Positions 43,136 to 52,313 are shown, counted from the stretch's first letter. The stretch is 64,000 nt of DNA from Glycomyces paridis (GCF_004912155.1 NZ_STGX01000005.1:25908-89907), one strand, 5' to 3'. Notes: a model not told the origin generated them from the sequence alone. A program made the numbers and translations.

Positions 43136-44059
43136 GTGGCGACGACGGTGCGGAACCAGGGCGTGGTCGGTCGACTTCGCACGGAGTTGGAGACGCTTCC
43201 CGATGCCCTGCAACGGGTCGCGTTGCAGATCCTGGAGGACCCCGACGGGGCCGCGCGGGCGTCCATCGCGGACCTCGCCGAGCGCGCCGGGACCTCGACG
43301 GCCACCGTGACGCGGTTCTGCCGGGTGCTCGGGTTCTCCGGGTACGCCGCCCTGCGGGTCGCGCTCGCCGCCGAGGGCGGCCGCGCCGAGCAGGCGCGGT
43401 GGGAGACCGACATCGACCGCGAGATCGAGCCGGGCGATCCGCTCGACCGCGTGCTCGGGATCGTCGCCAGCGCCGACGCGCGGGCGATCCAGGAGACGGC
43501 GTCCCGTGTGGACCTCGAACGGATCGAGCGCGTGGCCGCGGCGGTGGCCGAGGCCGGGCGGGTCGAACTCGTCGGGCTCGGCAGCTCCGGCACGGCCGCG
43601 AGGGAGCTGGCGTTCCGCCTGGAGCGCATCAGGGTCCCGTGCTGGTTCCGGCCCGACACGCACACCGCGCTCACGAACGCGGCGCTGCTGCGGCCGGGCG
43701 ACGTGGCGATCGGGCTCTCGCACAGCGGGCGCACCCGCGAGGTCGTGGAGGTGCTCGCCGAGGCCCGCGAGCAGGGCGCGCTCACGGTGGCCGTGACCTC
43801 CTTCGACCGCTCGCCGATGGCGCAGGCCGCCGACGTGGTGCTCACGACGGCGGTGCACGAGACGACGTTCCGCCTCGCGGCGCTCTCGGCGCTGCACTCG
43901 CAACTGCTGGTGCTCGACCTCATCTACGTGGCCGTCGCGCAGCGCACCTACGAGCGCACCACCGAGGCGTTCGAGGTGACCGCGAGGGCCGTGAGCGCCC
44001 ACCGGTTCGCCGACGAGGCGAACCGCAACCGCCGCAACCGTTCCCAGGAGGACCAGTGA
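43136..44059 (+). CDS. MurR/RpiR-family regulator
   Basis: A 307-residue regulator. The N-terminal HTH (SIADLAERAGTSTATVTRFC, about residues 43-62) is followed by a SIS sugar-phosphate-binding domain with GLGSSGTAARELAFRLER and GLSHSGRTREVVEVL. The start is GTG at 43136 with GAAAGGA upstream. The stop overlaps the SIS-protein start by four bases (GTGA). Regulators of this type usually sense phosphorylated amino sugars; with the downstream GlcNAc-type kinase, GlcNAc-6-phosphate is a plausible effector. Confidence 0.9.
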   Translation: MATTVRNQGVVGRLRTELETLPDALQRVALQILEDPDGAARASIADLAERAGTSTATVTRFCRVLGFSGYAALRVALAAEGGRAEQARWETDIDREIEPGDPLDRVLGIVASADARAIQETASRVDLERIERVAAAVAEAGRVELVGLGSSGTAARELAFRLERIRVPCWFRPDTHTALTNAALLRPGDVAIGLSHSGRTREVVEVLAEAREQGALTVAVTSFDRSPMAQAADVVLTTAVHETTFRLAALSALHSQLLVLDLIYVAVAQRTYERTTEAFEVTARAVSAHRFADEANRNRRNRSQEDQ

Positions 44060-44823
44060 CCGATCAGAGCACCCGCATCACCGGCCGGGCCTATCTCGAC
44101 CTCGTGAGCGAGACGATCCGCCGGGTGGGGGAATCGCAGGCCGGGGCCGTGAGCGAGGCCGCCGGACTCATCGCCGAGTCGATCGCGGCCGGCGGGGTCC
44201 TCCAGGCCTTCGGGTCGGGGCACTCCGAGGCGCTGGCGATGGAGCTCGCGGGCCGGGCCGGGGGGCTCGTGCCCTCCAACAAGATCGCGCTGCGGGACCT
44301 CGTGCTCGTGGGCGGTCGTCCACTGGAGACGCTCGCGGACCCGTTCCTGGAGCGCAACACCGACATCGCGCACCAGTTGCTGGAGACGGTGGCGGCCGAG
44401 CCGGGGGACGTGTTCGCGATCGCCTCGAACTCCGGCATCAACGGCGTCGTGGTCGAGCTCGCGCTCCTGGTGAAGGAGCGGGGCCATCCACTGATCGCCT
44501 TCACGTCCGCCGAGCACGGCGCCCGGACGCCCTCGCGCCATCCTTCAGGAAAGCGCCTGGGCGAGATCGCGGACGTGGCGCTCGACAACGGCGCCCCGTA
44601 CGGCGACGCGGCGATGCCGCTGCCGGGCGGCGGCGCGGTCGGCGCGGTCTCGTCGGTGACCTCCGCGGTGCTCGCCCAGATGATCGTGGGCGAGGCCGTG
44701 CAGCGCCTCGTGGACGCCGGGCACGCCCCGCCGGTCTACCTGTCCGCCAACATCCCCGGCGGCGACGAGCACAACCTCGCCCTGGAGGCGAAGTACGCCG
44801 GGCGCATCCGGCGCTCCGCCTGA
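44056..44823 (+). CDS. SIS-domain sugar isomerase-like protein
   Basis: A 255-residue SIS protein of the stand-alone sugar-isomerase-domain type. It shows the phosphosugar-binding GSGHSEALAMELAGRAGG (about residues 53-70), IASNSGINGVVVE, and a C-terminal PPVYLSANIPGGDEHN. It is not a GlmS/NagB-type deaminase, and its reaction is unproven; an isomerase or etherase step on amino-sugar phosphates is the usual suggestion. GTG at 44056 overlaps the regulator stop and has an ideal CAGGAGG ribosome site. Confidence 0.82.
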   Translation: MTDQSTRITGRAYLDLVSETIRRVGESQAGAVSEAAGLIAESIAAGGVLQAFGSGHSEALAMELAGRAGGLVPSNKIALRDLVLVGGRPLETLADPFLERNTDIAHQLLETVAAEPGDVFAIASNSGINGVVVELALLVKERGHPLIAFTSAEHGARTPSRHPSGKRLGEIADVALDNGAPYGDAAMPLPGGGAVGAVSSVTSAVLAQMIVGEAVQRLVDAGHAPPVYLSANIPGGDEHNLALEAKYAGRIRRSA

Positions 44824-44870
44824 TGCACCCCTCTCGAACCCGTCCCCTCTGAACAGCAGAAAGGCCCCTC

Positions 44871-46268
44871 ATGAACGTCCAGTCCTCCCGTCGTACCCTC
44901 CTACGAGCCTCCACAATGGCCGGTGCGGCGGCCGTCCTCTCCGGCTGCGTCACCGCCGGCGGCGACGACCCCGCCGAGCAGGCGACCGGCGCCGTCACCG
45001 AGGACAACCCGCTCGGCGTCCCCGAAGGCGCCGACCTCGAAGTCGTCATGTTCGACGGCGGCTACGGCCAGGAGTACACGCAGCACGCGGTGACCCTCTA
45101 CGAGGAGCGCCACCCCGACGCCACCGTGACCCACGAGGGCCTCCAGAAGGTCGGCGAAGTCCTCCAGCCGCGCTTCGTGTCCGGCGAGCCGCCGGACGTC
45201 GTGGACAACACCGGCGCCGGGCGCCTCGACATCGCCGCGCTCGCCGAGGCCGGTCAGCTCACCGACCTCGCCGAACTCCTCGACGCGCCGAGCCTCGACG
45301 ACCCCGCCGTCAAGGTCCGCGACCTGCTGCTGCCGGGCGTGGTCGCGGACGGCACCCTCGACGGCACGCCGTACTTCCTCAACTACTCCTATGTGGCCTG
45401 GGGGATCTGGTACTCCCGCAGCCTCTTCGAGTCCAAGGGCTGGACCGTCCCCGAGACGTGGGACGACATGCTGGCCCTGTGCGGGGAGATCAAGGACGCC
45501 GGGATCGCGCCGTGGACCTGGCAGGGCAAGTTCCCCGAGTACATGATGGACCCGCTCCAGTCCCTCGCCGCCAAGGCGGGCGGCCTCGACCTGGTGTACG
45601 CCGTCGACAACCTCGAAGCCGACGCCTGGCGCCAGGACGGGATGCTCGCCGCCGCCGACGCGATCCACCGGTTGGTGACCGGCGGCCACATCCTCGAAGG
45701 CTCCGAGGGGCTGTCGCACACCGAGGCCCAGAACGCCTGGTGCAACGGCGAGGCCGCGTTCCTGCCGTGCGGGTCGTGGATCGAGGGCGAGCAGCAGGGC
45801 GTCACGCCCGAGGGCTTCGACATGGCGATGGCCGCCGTCCCCGCGCTGAGCGGCGCCGACGCGCTGCCGTACGGGGCGGTCCAAGGCTCCAGCAGCGAGT
45901 CCTTCCTCGTCCCGGCCCAGGCCGCGAACCCCCGCGGCGGCCTCGAATACCTCCGGTGCCTGTTCTCCGGCGAGGTCGCGCGCGGCTTCGCCGAATCGGC
46001 CAAGGCCATGCCGGTCGTCAAGGGCGCCACCGAAGGGCTCGAACTGTCCTCGGGCCTCGCCTCGGTCGCCGCCGCACTGGAGGCCGCGGGCGACGGCGTC
46101 TTCGGGTACAAGTACCGCACCTGGTACCCCGAGCTCGCGGTCGAGGTGGACACCGCCACCGGCGAGCTCCTCGCCGGTCGCACCGACCCCGAGCAGTGGT
46201 CCGACCGGATCCAGGCCGCCGCCGACGCCGTGGCCGCGGACGACTCCGTCGCCAAGTACGAGCGCTAG
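44871..46268 (+). CDS. Sugar-binding lipoprotein (NgcE-like ABC importer)
   Basis: Solute-binding lipoprotein of 465 residues. The start SSRRTLLRASTMAG has Tat character and is followed by the lipobox LSGC (Cys near residue 25). The mature part resembles GlcNAc/chitobiose-type binding proteins (NgcE-like), with sugar-stacking Trp residues in WTWQGKFPEYMMDP and WCNGEAAFLPCGSWIEGE. The ATG at 44871 follows AGAAAGG. With the SIS protein and BadF-type kinase, the ligand is probably GlcNAc or chitobiose, an inference from context. Confidence 0.85.
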   Translation: MNVQSSRRTLLRASTMAGAAAVLSGCVTAGGDDPAEQATGAVTEDNPLGVPEGADLEVVMFDGGYGQEYTQHAVTLYEERHPDATVTHEGLQKVGEVLQPRFVSGEPPDVVDNTGAGRLDIAALAEAGQLTDLAELLDAPSLDDPAVKVRDLLLPGVVADGTLDGTPYFLNYSYVAWGIWYSRSLFESKGWTVPETWDDMLALCGEIKDAGIAPWTWQGKFPEYMMDPLQSLAAKAGGLDLVYAVDNLEADAWRQDGMLAAADAIHRLVTGGHILEGSEGLSHTEAQNAWCNGEAAFLPCGSWIEGEQQGVTPEGFDMAMAAVPALSGADALPYGAVQGSSSESFLVPAQAANPRGGLEYLRCLFSGEVARGFAESAKAMPVVKGATEGLELSSGLASVAAALEAAGDGVFGYKYRTWYPELAVEVDTATGELLAGRTDPEQWSDRIQAAADAVAADDSVAKYER

Positions 46269-46289
46269 ATCCGCAGGGGAGGCCGAGCC

Positions 46290-47198
46290 ATGCGACACGG
46301 CAAGTACCGGTTTCTGATCGGGGCGCTCGCGCCGCCCCTGCTCCTCTACGGCGTCTTCGTCGTCTCGCCCTACGCCCAGGCGTTCTCCCTCGCCCTCACC
46401 GACTGGGACGGGCTGTCGGCCGAGGCCGGCTTCGTGGGCCTGTCCAACTTCGCGGACCTGTGGGGCGACAAGCTGTTCCTCGCGGCCCTGCGCAACAACG
46501 GGTTCATGATCCTCGTCGTCCCGACCGCCACGATCGCGCTCGCGCTGTTCTTCTCCGCGTGCCTGACCCTCGGCGGCGGGACGCGAAGGCGCGGCGTGCG
46601 CGGCTCGGGCCTGTACCGGATCGTGTACTTCTTCCCGCAGCTCTTGTCCGTGGCGATCCTCGGCGTGCTGTTCCAGTTCGTGTACACGCCGGGCAACGGG
46701 CTCCTCAACGGACTCCTCGGCGCGGTCGGGCTCGGCGGCCTCGAACGCGCCTGGCTCGCCGACCCCGCGAGCGCGCTGCCCGCCGTCACCGCCGTCATGA
46801 TCTGGTCGGCCGTCGGCTTCTACGTCGTGCTCTTCACCGCCGCAATGGAATCGGTGCCGGTCGACGTGGTGGAGGCCGCCGTGCTCGACGGCGCCGGGCG
46901 GTTCACGGTGTTCCGGCGCATCACGCTCCCGCTCGTCTGGGACAGCGTCCAGGTCGCCTATGTCTACCTGGGCATCCTCGCCCTCGACGGGTTCGCGCTC
47001 GTCCAGATCATGACCGTCGGCCCCGGCGGGCCCGACAACGCCACCGAGGTCATCGGCCTCACCCTCTACCGCTCCGCGTTCACGTACGGCGAGTTCGGCT
47101 ACGCCTCGGCCATGGGCGTGACCCTGTTCTTCATCACCCTGACCCTCACCGCGCTCGCCTTGCGCGCCACCAAGAGAGAGCGGGTGGAACTCGCATGA
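46290..47198 (+). CDS. Sugar ABC transporter permease (NgcF-like)
   Basis: Membrane subunit of 302 residues with about six helices. The EAA loop is VVEAAVLDGAGRFTVFRRIT near residues 194-213. The segment VGPGGPDNATEVIGLTLYR is typical of the MalF-like partner. It starts 21 bases after the binding-protein stop and overlaps the second permease by four bases (ATGA). Confidence 0.9.
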   Translation: MRHGKYRFLIGALAPPLLLYGVFVVSPYAQAFSLALTDWDGLSAEAGFVGLSNFADLWGDKLFLAALRNNGFMILVVPTATIALALFFSACLTLGGGTRRRGVRGSGLYRIVYFFPQLLSVAILGVLFQFVYTPGNGLLNGLLGAVGLGGLERAWLADPASALPAVTAVMIWSAVGFYVVLFTAAMESVPVDVVEAAVLDGAGRFTVFRRITLPLVWDSVQVAYVYLGILALDGFALVQIMTVGPGGPDNATEVIGLTLYRSAFTYGEFGYASAMGVTLFFITLTLTALALRATKRERVELA

Positions 47199-48019
47199 AG
47201 CGCATCTCCGGCGGCGTCCTCCACCTCGTCCTCATCGTCTGGGCCGCGCTGGTCACCCTCCCGCTCCTGTGGGCAGTGGTCTCCTCGCTCAAGACCGACG
47301 CCGAGATCTTCGCGAGCCCCTGGTCCCTGCCCGATGCGCCGCAGTGGGGCAACTGGGCCCGCGCGTGGCAGGAGGCCGCGATCGGCCGCTACCTGCTCAA
47401 CACGCTCATCGTGGTCGGGGGCGCGCTGGTCCTGGTGATGCTCCTGGGCGCCCTCACCGCGTACTGCCTGGCCCGCTACGACTTCCCCGGCAACCGGCTC
47501 GTGTACTACCTGCTCGTCGCCGGGATGCTCTTCCCGGTGTTCCTCGCGCTCGTGCCGCTCTTCTTCGTGGTCGACCAGCTGGGGATGCTCGGGACCTACC
47601 ACGGGCTCATCCTCGTGTACGCCGCCTACGCGCTGCCGTTCACCGTGTTCTTCCTGCACGCCTTCTTCCGCTCGCTGCCCTCGGCCACCGCCGAGGCCGC
47701 GTTCATCGACGGGTGCTCCCATGCGGGCGTGTTCTTCCGCGTCATGCTCCCGATGGCGCGGCCCGGCATGGTGAGCGTCGGCATCTTCAACTTCCTCGGC
47801 CTGTGGAACCAGTACCTGCTGCCGCTCGTGCTCAATCCCGACCCCGACCGCTACGTCCTCGCGCAGGGCCTCGCCGCCCTCGCCGTGAGCCAGGGCTACC
47901 GCAGCGACTTCTCCGGCCTGTTCGCCGGGCTCGTCATCGCGATCCTCCCGGTCCTCCTGGCCTACCTCCTGTTCCAACGGCAGATCCGCTCCGGCCTCAC
48001 CGCCGGCGCGGTCCGCTGA
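47195..48019 (+). CDS. Sugar ABC transporter permease (NgcG-like)
   Basis: Membrane subunit of 274 residues with about six helices. The EAA loop is AEAAFIDGCSHAGVFFRVML near residues 166-185. The ATG at 47195 overlaps the preceding stop by four bases. The pair, with the lipoprotein at 44871, forms a complete CUT1 importer except for the ATPase. A secreted GH16 enzyme follows 53 bases downstream. Confidence 0.9.
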   Translation: MKRISGGVLHLVLIVWAALVTLPLLWAVVSSLKTDAEIFASPWSLPDAPQWGNWARAWQEAAIGRYLLNTLIVVGGALVLVMLLGALTAYCLARYDFPGNRLVYYLLVAGMLFPVFLALVPLFFVVDQLGMLGTYHGLILVYAAYALPFTVFFLHAFFRSLPSATAEAAFIDGCSHAGVFFRVMLPMARPGMVSVGIFNFLGLWNQYLLPLVLNPDPDRYVLAQGLAALAVSQGYRSDFSGLFAGLVIAILPVLLAYLLFQRQIRSGLTAGAVR

Positions 48020-48072
48020 CCCGTCCGAACCCCGTCCATCCGATCAGAGTTCAACCGGAAAGGGAGCTCGAC

Positions 48073-49284
48073 ATGACCACCATCCGCACTCCACGACGGC
48101 GCCTCGCGGGCGTCGCGGCGGCCATCCTCGCCGTCGCCGCCGCGGGCCTCGCCACCGCGCACGCCGAACCCGACGCGGGCGCCGCCGAACCGGCCGCCTG
48201 CGACGGCGTCCTCTTCGACGACTTCGCCTACGACTCGTCCTCCGACCCCGACATCGCCGCCCGCGGCTGGACCGTCCGCACCAACGCCGGCGGACCCGGC
48301 GTCCCCGGCGCGGCCTGGCCCGCGGGCAACGTCTCGTTCCCGACCGTCGACGGCGCCACGTCGCTCCAGCTGCGCGCCGCCACCGACGGCACCGGCGGCG
48401 GCACCAGCCACGCCGAATTCCTCCACCAGCGCAAGTTCTTCGAGGGCACCTACGCCGCCCGCGTCAAGTTCGCCGACGCGCCCGTCAGCGGCACCGACGG
48501 CGACCACCTCGTGGAGACCTTCTTCACCATCACCCCGCTCGACGCGCCGCTCGACCCCGACTACGGCGAGATCGACTTCGAGTACCTGCCCAACGGCGGC
48601 TGGGGCGAGACCGGCCCGATCTTCTACCAGACCACCTGGGAGACCTACCAGAACGAGCCCTGGATCGCCGACAACACCCACACCTCCCAGCGCGAGAGCT
48701 TCGACGGCTGGCACGACCTCGTCTTCACCGTCTCAGGCGGCCACGTCAAGTACTACGTGGACGGCACGCTCGTCGCCGACCACTCCGGGAAGTACTACCC
48801 GGAGACCCCCATGTCCGTCAACTTCAACCTGTGGTTCATCGACACCGCGGCCCACGCGGGCGGCACCAGCGTCTACCACCAGCAGGTCGACTACTTCATG
48901 CACAGCGTCGGCGAGGTCCTCAGCCCCGCCGAGGTGAACGCCCGCGTCGCCGGCTACCGCGCCGACGGCACCGAGCACACCGACACCGTGGGCACCGGCG
49001 GCGGCGAATGCCCCACCGTCGGGCCCACCGACCCGACCGACCCGCCCACGACCGAGGAGCCCACCGACCCGCCGACCGGCGGCGCCGACTGTGCCACCGC
49101 CGTCGACTGGGCCTTCGGATCGGTCTACACCGCGGGGAACACCGTCGTCCACGAGCGCAGTGCGAACGGCGACCCGGGCGGCCCGAAGTCCGGCGACGGC
49201 GAGCACTTGTGGCGCGCCAACTGGTGGACGCAGGGCTCGGAGCCGGGCTGGACGCCGCAGTGGACCGACCTGGGGTCATGCTGA
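48073..49284 (+). CDS. Secreted GH16 enzyme with C-terminal chitin-binding CBM5/12
   Basis: Exported protein of 403 residues. A signal peptide (about 1-31, ending AHA) leads to a GH16 jelly-roll whose active site is GEIDFEYLPNG, with Glu166, Asp168 and Glu170 in the ExDxE arrangement of lichenase- and transglycosylase-like members. A Thr/Pro/Asp-rich linker near 335-360 joins a CBM5/12 domain with WAFGSVYTAGNTVVHE and ending LWRANWWTQ...GWTPQW. The ATG at 48073 follows AAGGGAG. Coupled to a GlcNAc-type uptake operon, it may attack fungal glucan or chitin-glucan; the cut bond is not certain. Confidence 0.86.
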   Translation: MTTIRTPRRRLAGVAAAILAVAAAGLATAHAEPDAGAAEPAACDGVLFDDFAYDSSSDPDIAARGWTVRTNAGGPGVPGAAWPAGNVSFPTVDGATSLQLRAATDGTGGGTSHAEFLHQRKFFEGTYAARVKFADAPVSGTDGDHLVETFFTITPLDAPLDPDYGEIDFEYLPNGGWGETGPIFYQTTWETYQNEPWIADNTHTSQRESFDGWHDLVFTVSGGHVKYYVDGTLVADHSGKYYPETPMSVNFNLWFIDTAAHAGGTSVYHQQVDYFMHSVGEVLSPAEVNARVAGYRADGTEHTDTVGTGGGECPTVGPTDPTDPPTTEEPTDPPTGGADCATAVDWAFGSVYTAGNTVVHERSANGDPGGPKSGDGEHLWRANWWTQGSEPGWTPQWTDLGSC

Positions 49285-49288
49285 TCCC

Positions 49289-50215
49289 ATGAGACTGGTA
49301 CTCGGCCTGGACGTCGGGGGGACCTCCTCCCGCGCGGTCACGACCACCCTCGACGGCGAGATCGTCGGACGGGGACGCGCCGGCGGCGGCAACCCGCTGG
49401 CCGTCCCGCCCGAACTCGCCGCCGCGGAGGTCGCCCGCGCCCTCCGGGGCGCCCTGGCCGGCACCGATCCGTCCGATGTGGAAGCCGCCGTCCTCGGCCT
49501 CGCCGGGGTCGGCGGCTTCGACCGGCCCGAGACCGCGGCGGCGTTCCGGCGCGCCTGGGACGCCGCCGGACTCCGCTGCGAGGTCAGGGCGGTGGGGGAC
49601 GCGCAGGTCGCGTTCGCTTCGGGTACAACGGAACCGCTCGGCACGGTCCTCATCGCGGGCACCGGCTCGGCGGCGGCCCGCGTCGACGGCGACCGCCTCA
49701 CCCGCGTCGGCGACGGCCTCGGCTGGCTCCTCGGCGACCGCGGCTCCGGCTTCTGGATCGGCCGCCGCGCCGCCGCCGACACCGCCGCGCGCCTCCAGGC
49801 GCGACTGCCCCACACCGGCCTCACCGCCCTCGTGGCGGCCGCGGTCGGCGAACACGGATCACCTACGGCGGGAACGGATTCGGACGCGTTCGTGTCGGCC
49901 GTCCACAGCAGGCCGCCCCGCGGCCTCGACCGCCTCGCCCCTCTCGTCACCGAAGCGGCCGCCGCCGGTGACGCGCACGCCCTGGCGATCCTCGACGAGG
50001 CCGCCGCCCACCTTGCCGCGGCCGTCGCCCTCGTCCGCGACCCCGGCGAGCGCACCCCGATCGTCCTGTCCGGCAGCGTCCTCCGCGAATCCGCCCCGGT
50101 CCGCGACGGCGTCCGGACACGCCTCGCCGAGGCCTGGCCCGACGCGACGGTGACGGCGGCGGGCCCGGCCGAGATCGGCGCGGCCCAGCTCGCCATCCGC
50201 TCGCTCGCGCGGTAG
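49289..50215 (+). CDS. BadF/BadG-type N-acetylglucosamine kinase
   Basis: A 308-residue sugar kinase of the actin-like ATPase superfamily. The phosphate-binding loop is LGLDVGGTSSRAV at residues 4-16, followed by GLAGVGG, the catalytic-region AVGDAQVAFA, and IAGTGSAA with GDRGSGFWIG near the middle. Members phosphorylate GlcNAc on O6. It starts four bases after the GH16 stop, the last gene of the operon that begins at 43136. It would trap imported amino sugar and supply the likely effector of the RpiR regulator. Confidence 0.83.
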   Translation: MRLVLGLDVGGTSSRAVTTTLDGEIVGRGRAGGGNPLAVPPELAAAEVARALRGALAGTDPSDVEAAVLGLAGVGGFDRPETAAAFRRAWDAAGLRCEVRAVGDAQVAFASGTTEPLGTVLIAGTGSAAARVDGDRLTRVGDGLGWLLGDRGSGFWIGRRAAADTAARLQARLPHTGLTALVAAAVGEHGSPTAGTDSDAFVSAVHSRPPRGLDRLAPLVTEAAAAGDAHALAILDEAAAHLAAAVALVRDPGERTPIVLSGSVLRESAPVRDGVRTRLAEAWPDATVTAAGPAEIGAAQLAIRSLAR

Positions 50216-50240
50216 GGGCTTGCGGGGCGCGGCGCAGCCA

Positions 50241-50270
50241 TTCTACTATTCTGCTAGTAGTTAAGTAGAA
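50241..50270 (+). promoter_or_regulatory. Nested inverted repeats, probable YtrA-type operator
   Basis: CTACTA (50243-50248) faces TAGTAG (50255-50260), and TTCTAC (50241-50246) faces GTAGAA (50265-50270). The AT-rich cluster lies 26 bases before the GntR gene and fits autoregulation by a YtrA-class repressor. Confidence 0.65.
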
Positions 50271-50295
50271 GTAGCGGTCACGCACGAGGAGCGCC

Positions 50296-50700
50296 ATGAT
50301 CGAGTTCCGCCTGGACCGGGGTTCCGGCGTCACGCCGTACCTCCAGCTCATCCGCCAGGTCCGCCAGGCGGTCCGGCTCGGCCGCCTGCGCGAGGGCGAC
50401 CGGCTCCCGCCGGCCCGCGAGGTCGTCGCCGCGCTCGGCATCAACCCGAACACCGTCCACAAGGCCTACCGCGAACTGGAGCACGACGGCCTGGTCCGCT
50501 CGCGCCCCGGCGTCGGCACCTTCGTCACCGCCGGGGCCGCCGCGTCCGACGCCGCGCAGGACCCCGGCGTCCGGTCGGGCCTGACCGACTGGGTCGAGGC
50601 GGCCGAGCGGGCGGGGCTCGACCACGAGGACATGCGCGCGGTCTTCGACAGCGTCCTGGCCGAACGGGATGCGGCCCGAACCGGAAGCGGCCGAACGTGA
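50296..50700 (+). CDS. GntR-family regulator, YtrA subfamily
   Basis: A 134-residue regulator: winged helix (about residues 8-76, with PPAREVVAALGINPNTVHKA and GTFVTAG) plus a short C-terminal dimerisation helix. There is no ligand-binding domain, as expected for the YtrA subgroup. The stop overlaps the ABC ATPase start by four bases (GTGA), the typical regulator-ABC layout in which the transporter is induced by cell-envelope antibiotics. Nested inverted repeats lie just upstream. Confidence 0.9.
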   Translation: MIEFRLDRGSGVTPYLQLIRQVRQAVRLGRLREGDRLPPAREVVAALGINPNTVHKAYRELEHDGLVRSRPGVGTFVTAGAAASDAAQDPGVRSGLTDWVEAAERAGLDHEDMRAVFDSVLAERDAARTGSGRT

Positions 50701-51545
50701 ACGCGCTCGAAACCGTCGCGTTGAGCAGGCGGCGGCGCCGGGTCTGGGCCCTGCGCGACTGCGACCTCGCCGTCCCCGAAGGCGCCGTGACGGCGCTCGT
50801 CGGCGCGAACGGCGCGGGCAAGACCACGCTGCTCCACGTCGCCGTCGGGCTCCTCGCCCCGACTGACGGCGAGATCCTCGTCTTCGGCCGCCCCTCGGGC
50901 CGCCGCGGCGCCGACCTCGCCAGGGTCGCGTTCGTCGCGCAGGAGAAGCCGCTGTTCGGCTCCTTCACCGTCGCCGAGATGCTCCGCTTCGCGAACGCGA
51001 CCAACCCCGGGTTCGACCTCGCCGCCGCCCGCGCCCGGATCGCCGAGGCCGACATCGACCCGCGGCGGCGCGCCGCGCGGCTCTCCGGCGGCCAGCGCAC
51101 CCTCGTCGCCCTGGCGCTGGCGCTCGGCAAGCGGGCCGGGCTGCTGCTGCTCGACGAGCCGCTGGCCGAACTCGATCCCCTGGCGCGCCTTCAGGTCAGG
51201 GGCGCGCTCATGGCCGCGGTCGCCGAGACCGGCGCGACCGTGGTGCTCTCTTCCCACGACCTGGCCGAACTCGCCGAGACCTGCGACCACCTGGTGCTGC
51301 TCGACCGGGGCCGGGTGCGGCTGGCGGGCGAGGTCGAGGCGCTGCGCGACCGCCACCGCGTGATCACCGGTCCCGGCGAGGCCGCCGCGGACGTGCGCGA
51401 ACTCGCCGACGTCGTGCACCAGAGCGGCACCGAGCGGCAGACGACCGCGCTCATCCGCACGCACCTGCCGGACCTGCCGCTCGGGGAGCGGCCGGGGATC
51501 GAGGAGATCGTGCTCGGCTACCTGCGCCGCCCCGAGGCGCCATGA
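50697..51545 (+). CDS. ABC transporter ATP-binding protein
   Basis: ATPase subunit of 282 residues. Walker A is GANGAGKTT (about residues 38-46), the signature is LSGGQRTLVALALAL, Walker B is LLLLDEPLAEL and the H-loop His is in SSHDLAEL. It starts at a GTG sharing four bases with the regulator stop and overlaps the membrane gene by four bases. It probably powers an efflux or detoxification pump with the next protein; the substrate is unknown. Confidence 0.92.
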   Translation: MNALETVALSRRRRRVWALRDCDLAVPEGAVTALVGANGAGKTTLLHVAVGLLAPTDGEILVFGRPSGRRGADLARVAFVAQEKPLFGSFTVAEMLRFANATNPGFDLAAARARIAEADIDPRRRAARLSGGQRTLVALALALGKRAGLLLLDEPLAELDPLARLQVRGALMAAVAETGATVVLSSHDLAELAETCDHLVLLDRGRVRLAGEVEALRDRHRVITGPGEAAADVRELADVVHQSGTERQTTALIRTHLPDLPLGERPGIEEIVLGYLRRPEAP

Positions 51546-52177
51546 TCTGGCTCGCCTGGCGCCAGCAGCGCTTCCCGCTGGTCGCGGCCGCGGTGTGGAC
51601 GGCCCTCGTCGCCGCCCTCGCGGCGGCCTCGCGCACCGATCCGGAGCTGGCCCTCATCGCGCAGTTGGCCTCGGGGTACCTGACCGTGGGCGTCTGCATG
51701 TTCTGGGGCGCCCCGCTCGTCGCCCGCGAACTGGAGCACCACGCGCACCGGCTGGCGTGGACGCAGAGCCGGACCCGGGACCGGTGGCTCGCCGCGCGCC
51801 TCGCCGTCGCGGCGGCCGGGGCGACGGCCGCGGCGGGCGCCACCGCCGCGCTCATCGCGCTGGCACTGCCCGAGCAGCCCGGGCTCGACCCGATGACCTG
51901 GTACCACTATGAATCGCACGGCGTCGTGCCCTTCGCGCGGGTCCTGTTCGCCCTGGCGTTCGGGGCCGCGCTCGGCGCGCTCGTCGGCCAGACGCAGATC
52001 GCCATGGCGCTCAGCGTGCCGGTGCTCGGGCTGCTCCAGCTCGGCGGCGCCCGCGCCCTCCGCGAACGCGCCGACCTGGGGTACTGGCCGCTCCAGTGGG
52101 CCGAGAGCGGCTGGTACCTCCTGGCGGCGGCCGCCTGCGTCCTCGCCGCCTGGACCGCGGTCCGAAGACGGTCGTGA
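51542..52177 (+). CDS. ABC-2-type membrane subunit
   Basis: Membrane protein of 211 residues with about five or six helices and no soluble domain. HAHRLAWTQSRTR near residue 61 is the usual cytoplasmic stretch of actinobacterial YtrA-linked permeases. ATG overlaps the ATPase stop by four bases. It completes the regulator-ATPase-permease operon. No terminator is evident after it. Confidence 0.83.
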   Translation: MIWLAWRQQRFPLVAAAVWTALVAALAAASRTDPELALIAQLASGYLTVGVCMFWGAPLVARELEHHAHRLAWTQSRTRDRWLAARLAVAAAGATAAAGATAALIALALPEQPGLDPMTWYHYESHGVVPFARVLFALAFGAALGALVGQTQIAMALSVPVLGLLQLGGARALRERADLGYWPLQWAESGWYLLAAAACVLAAWTAVRRRS

Positions 52178-52238
52178 GGCCCGACGGCGGCCGGTCCGAT
52201 CCGCGGCCCGGCTAGCCTGGGCCCGAGGCGAAGGCGGG

Positions 52239-52313
52239 GGTTCGATGGCGGGGGGTTCGATGACGGACGGATTCAAGGCGGCAGGTTTCAAAGCGGAAGG
52301 TTTCAAGGCAGAG
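52239..52313 (+). repeat. 15-bp minisatellite, five units, over the MocR start
   Basis: Five in-frame 15-base units: GGTTCGATGGCGGGG, GGTTCGATGACGGAC, GGATTCAAGGCGGCA, GGTTTCAAAGCGGAA and GGTTTCAAGGCAGAG. The first two each contain an ATG usable as the start; the last three encode GFKA-type pentapeptides. Confidence 0.85.
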
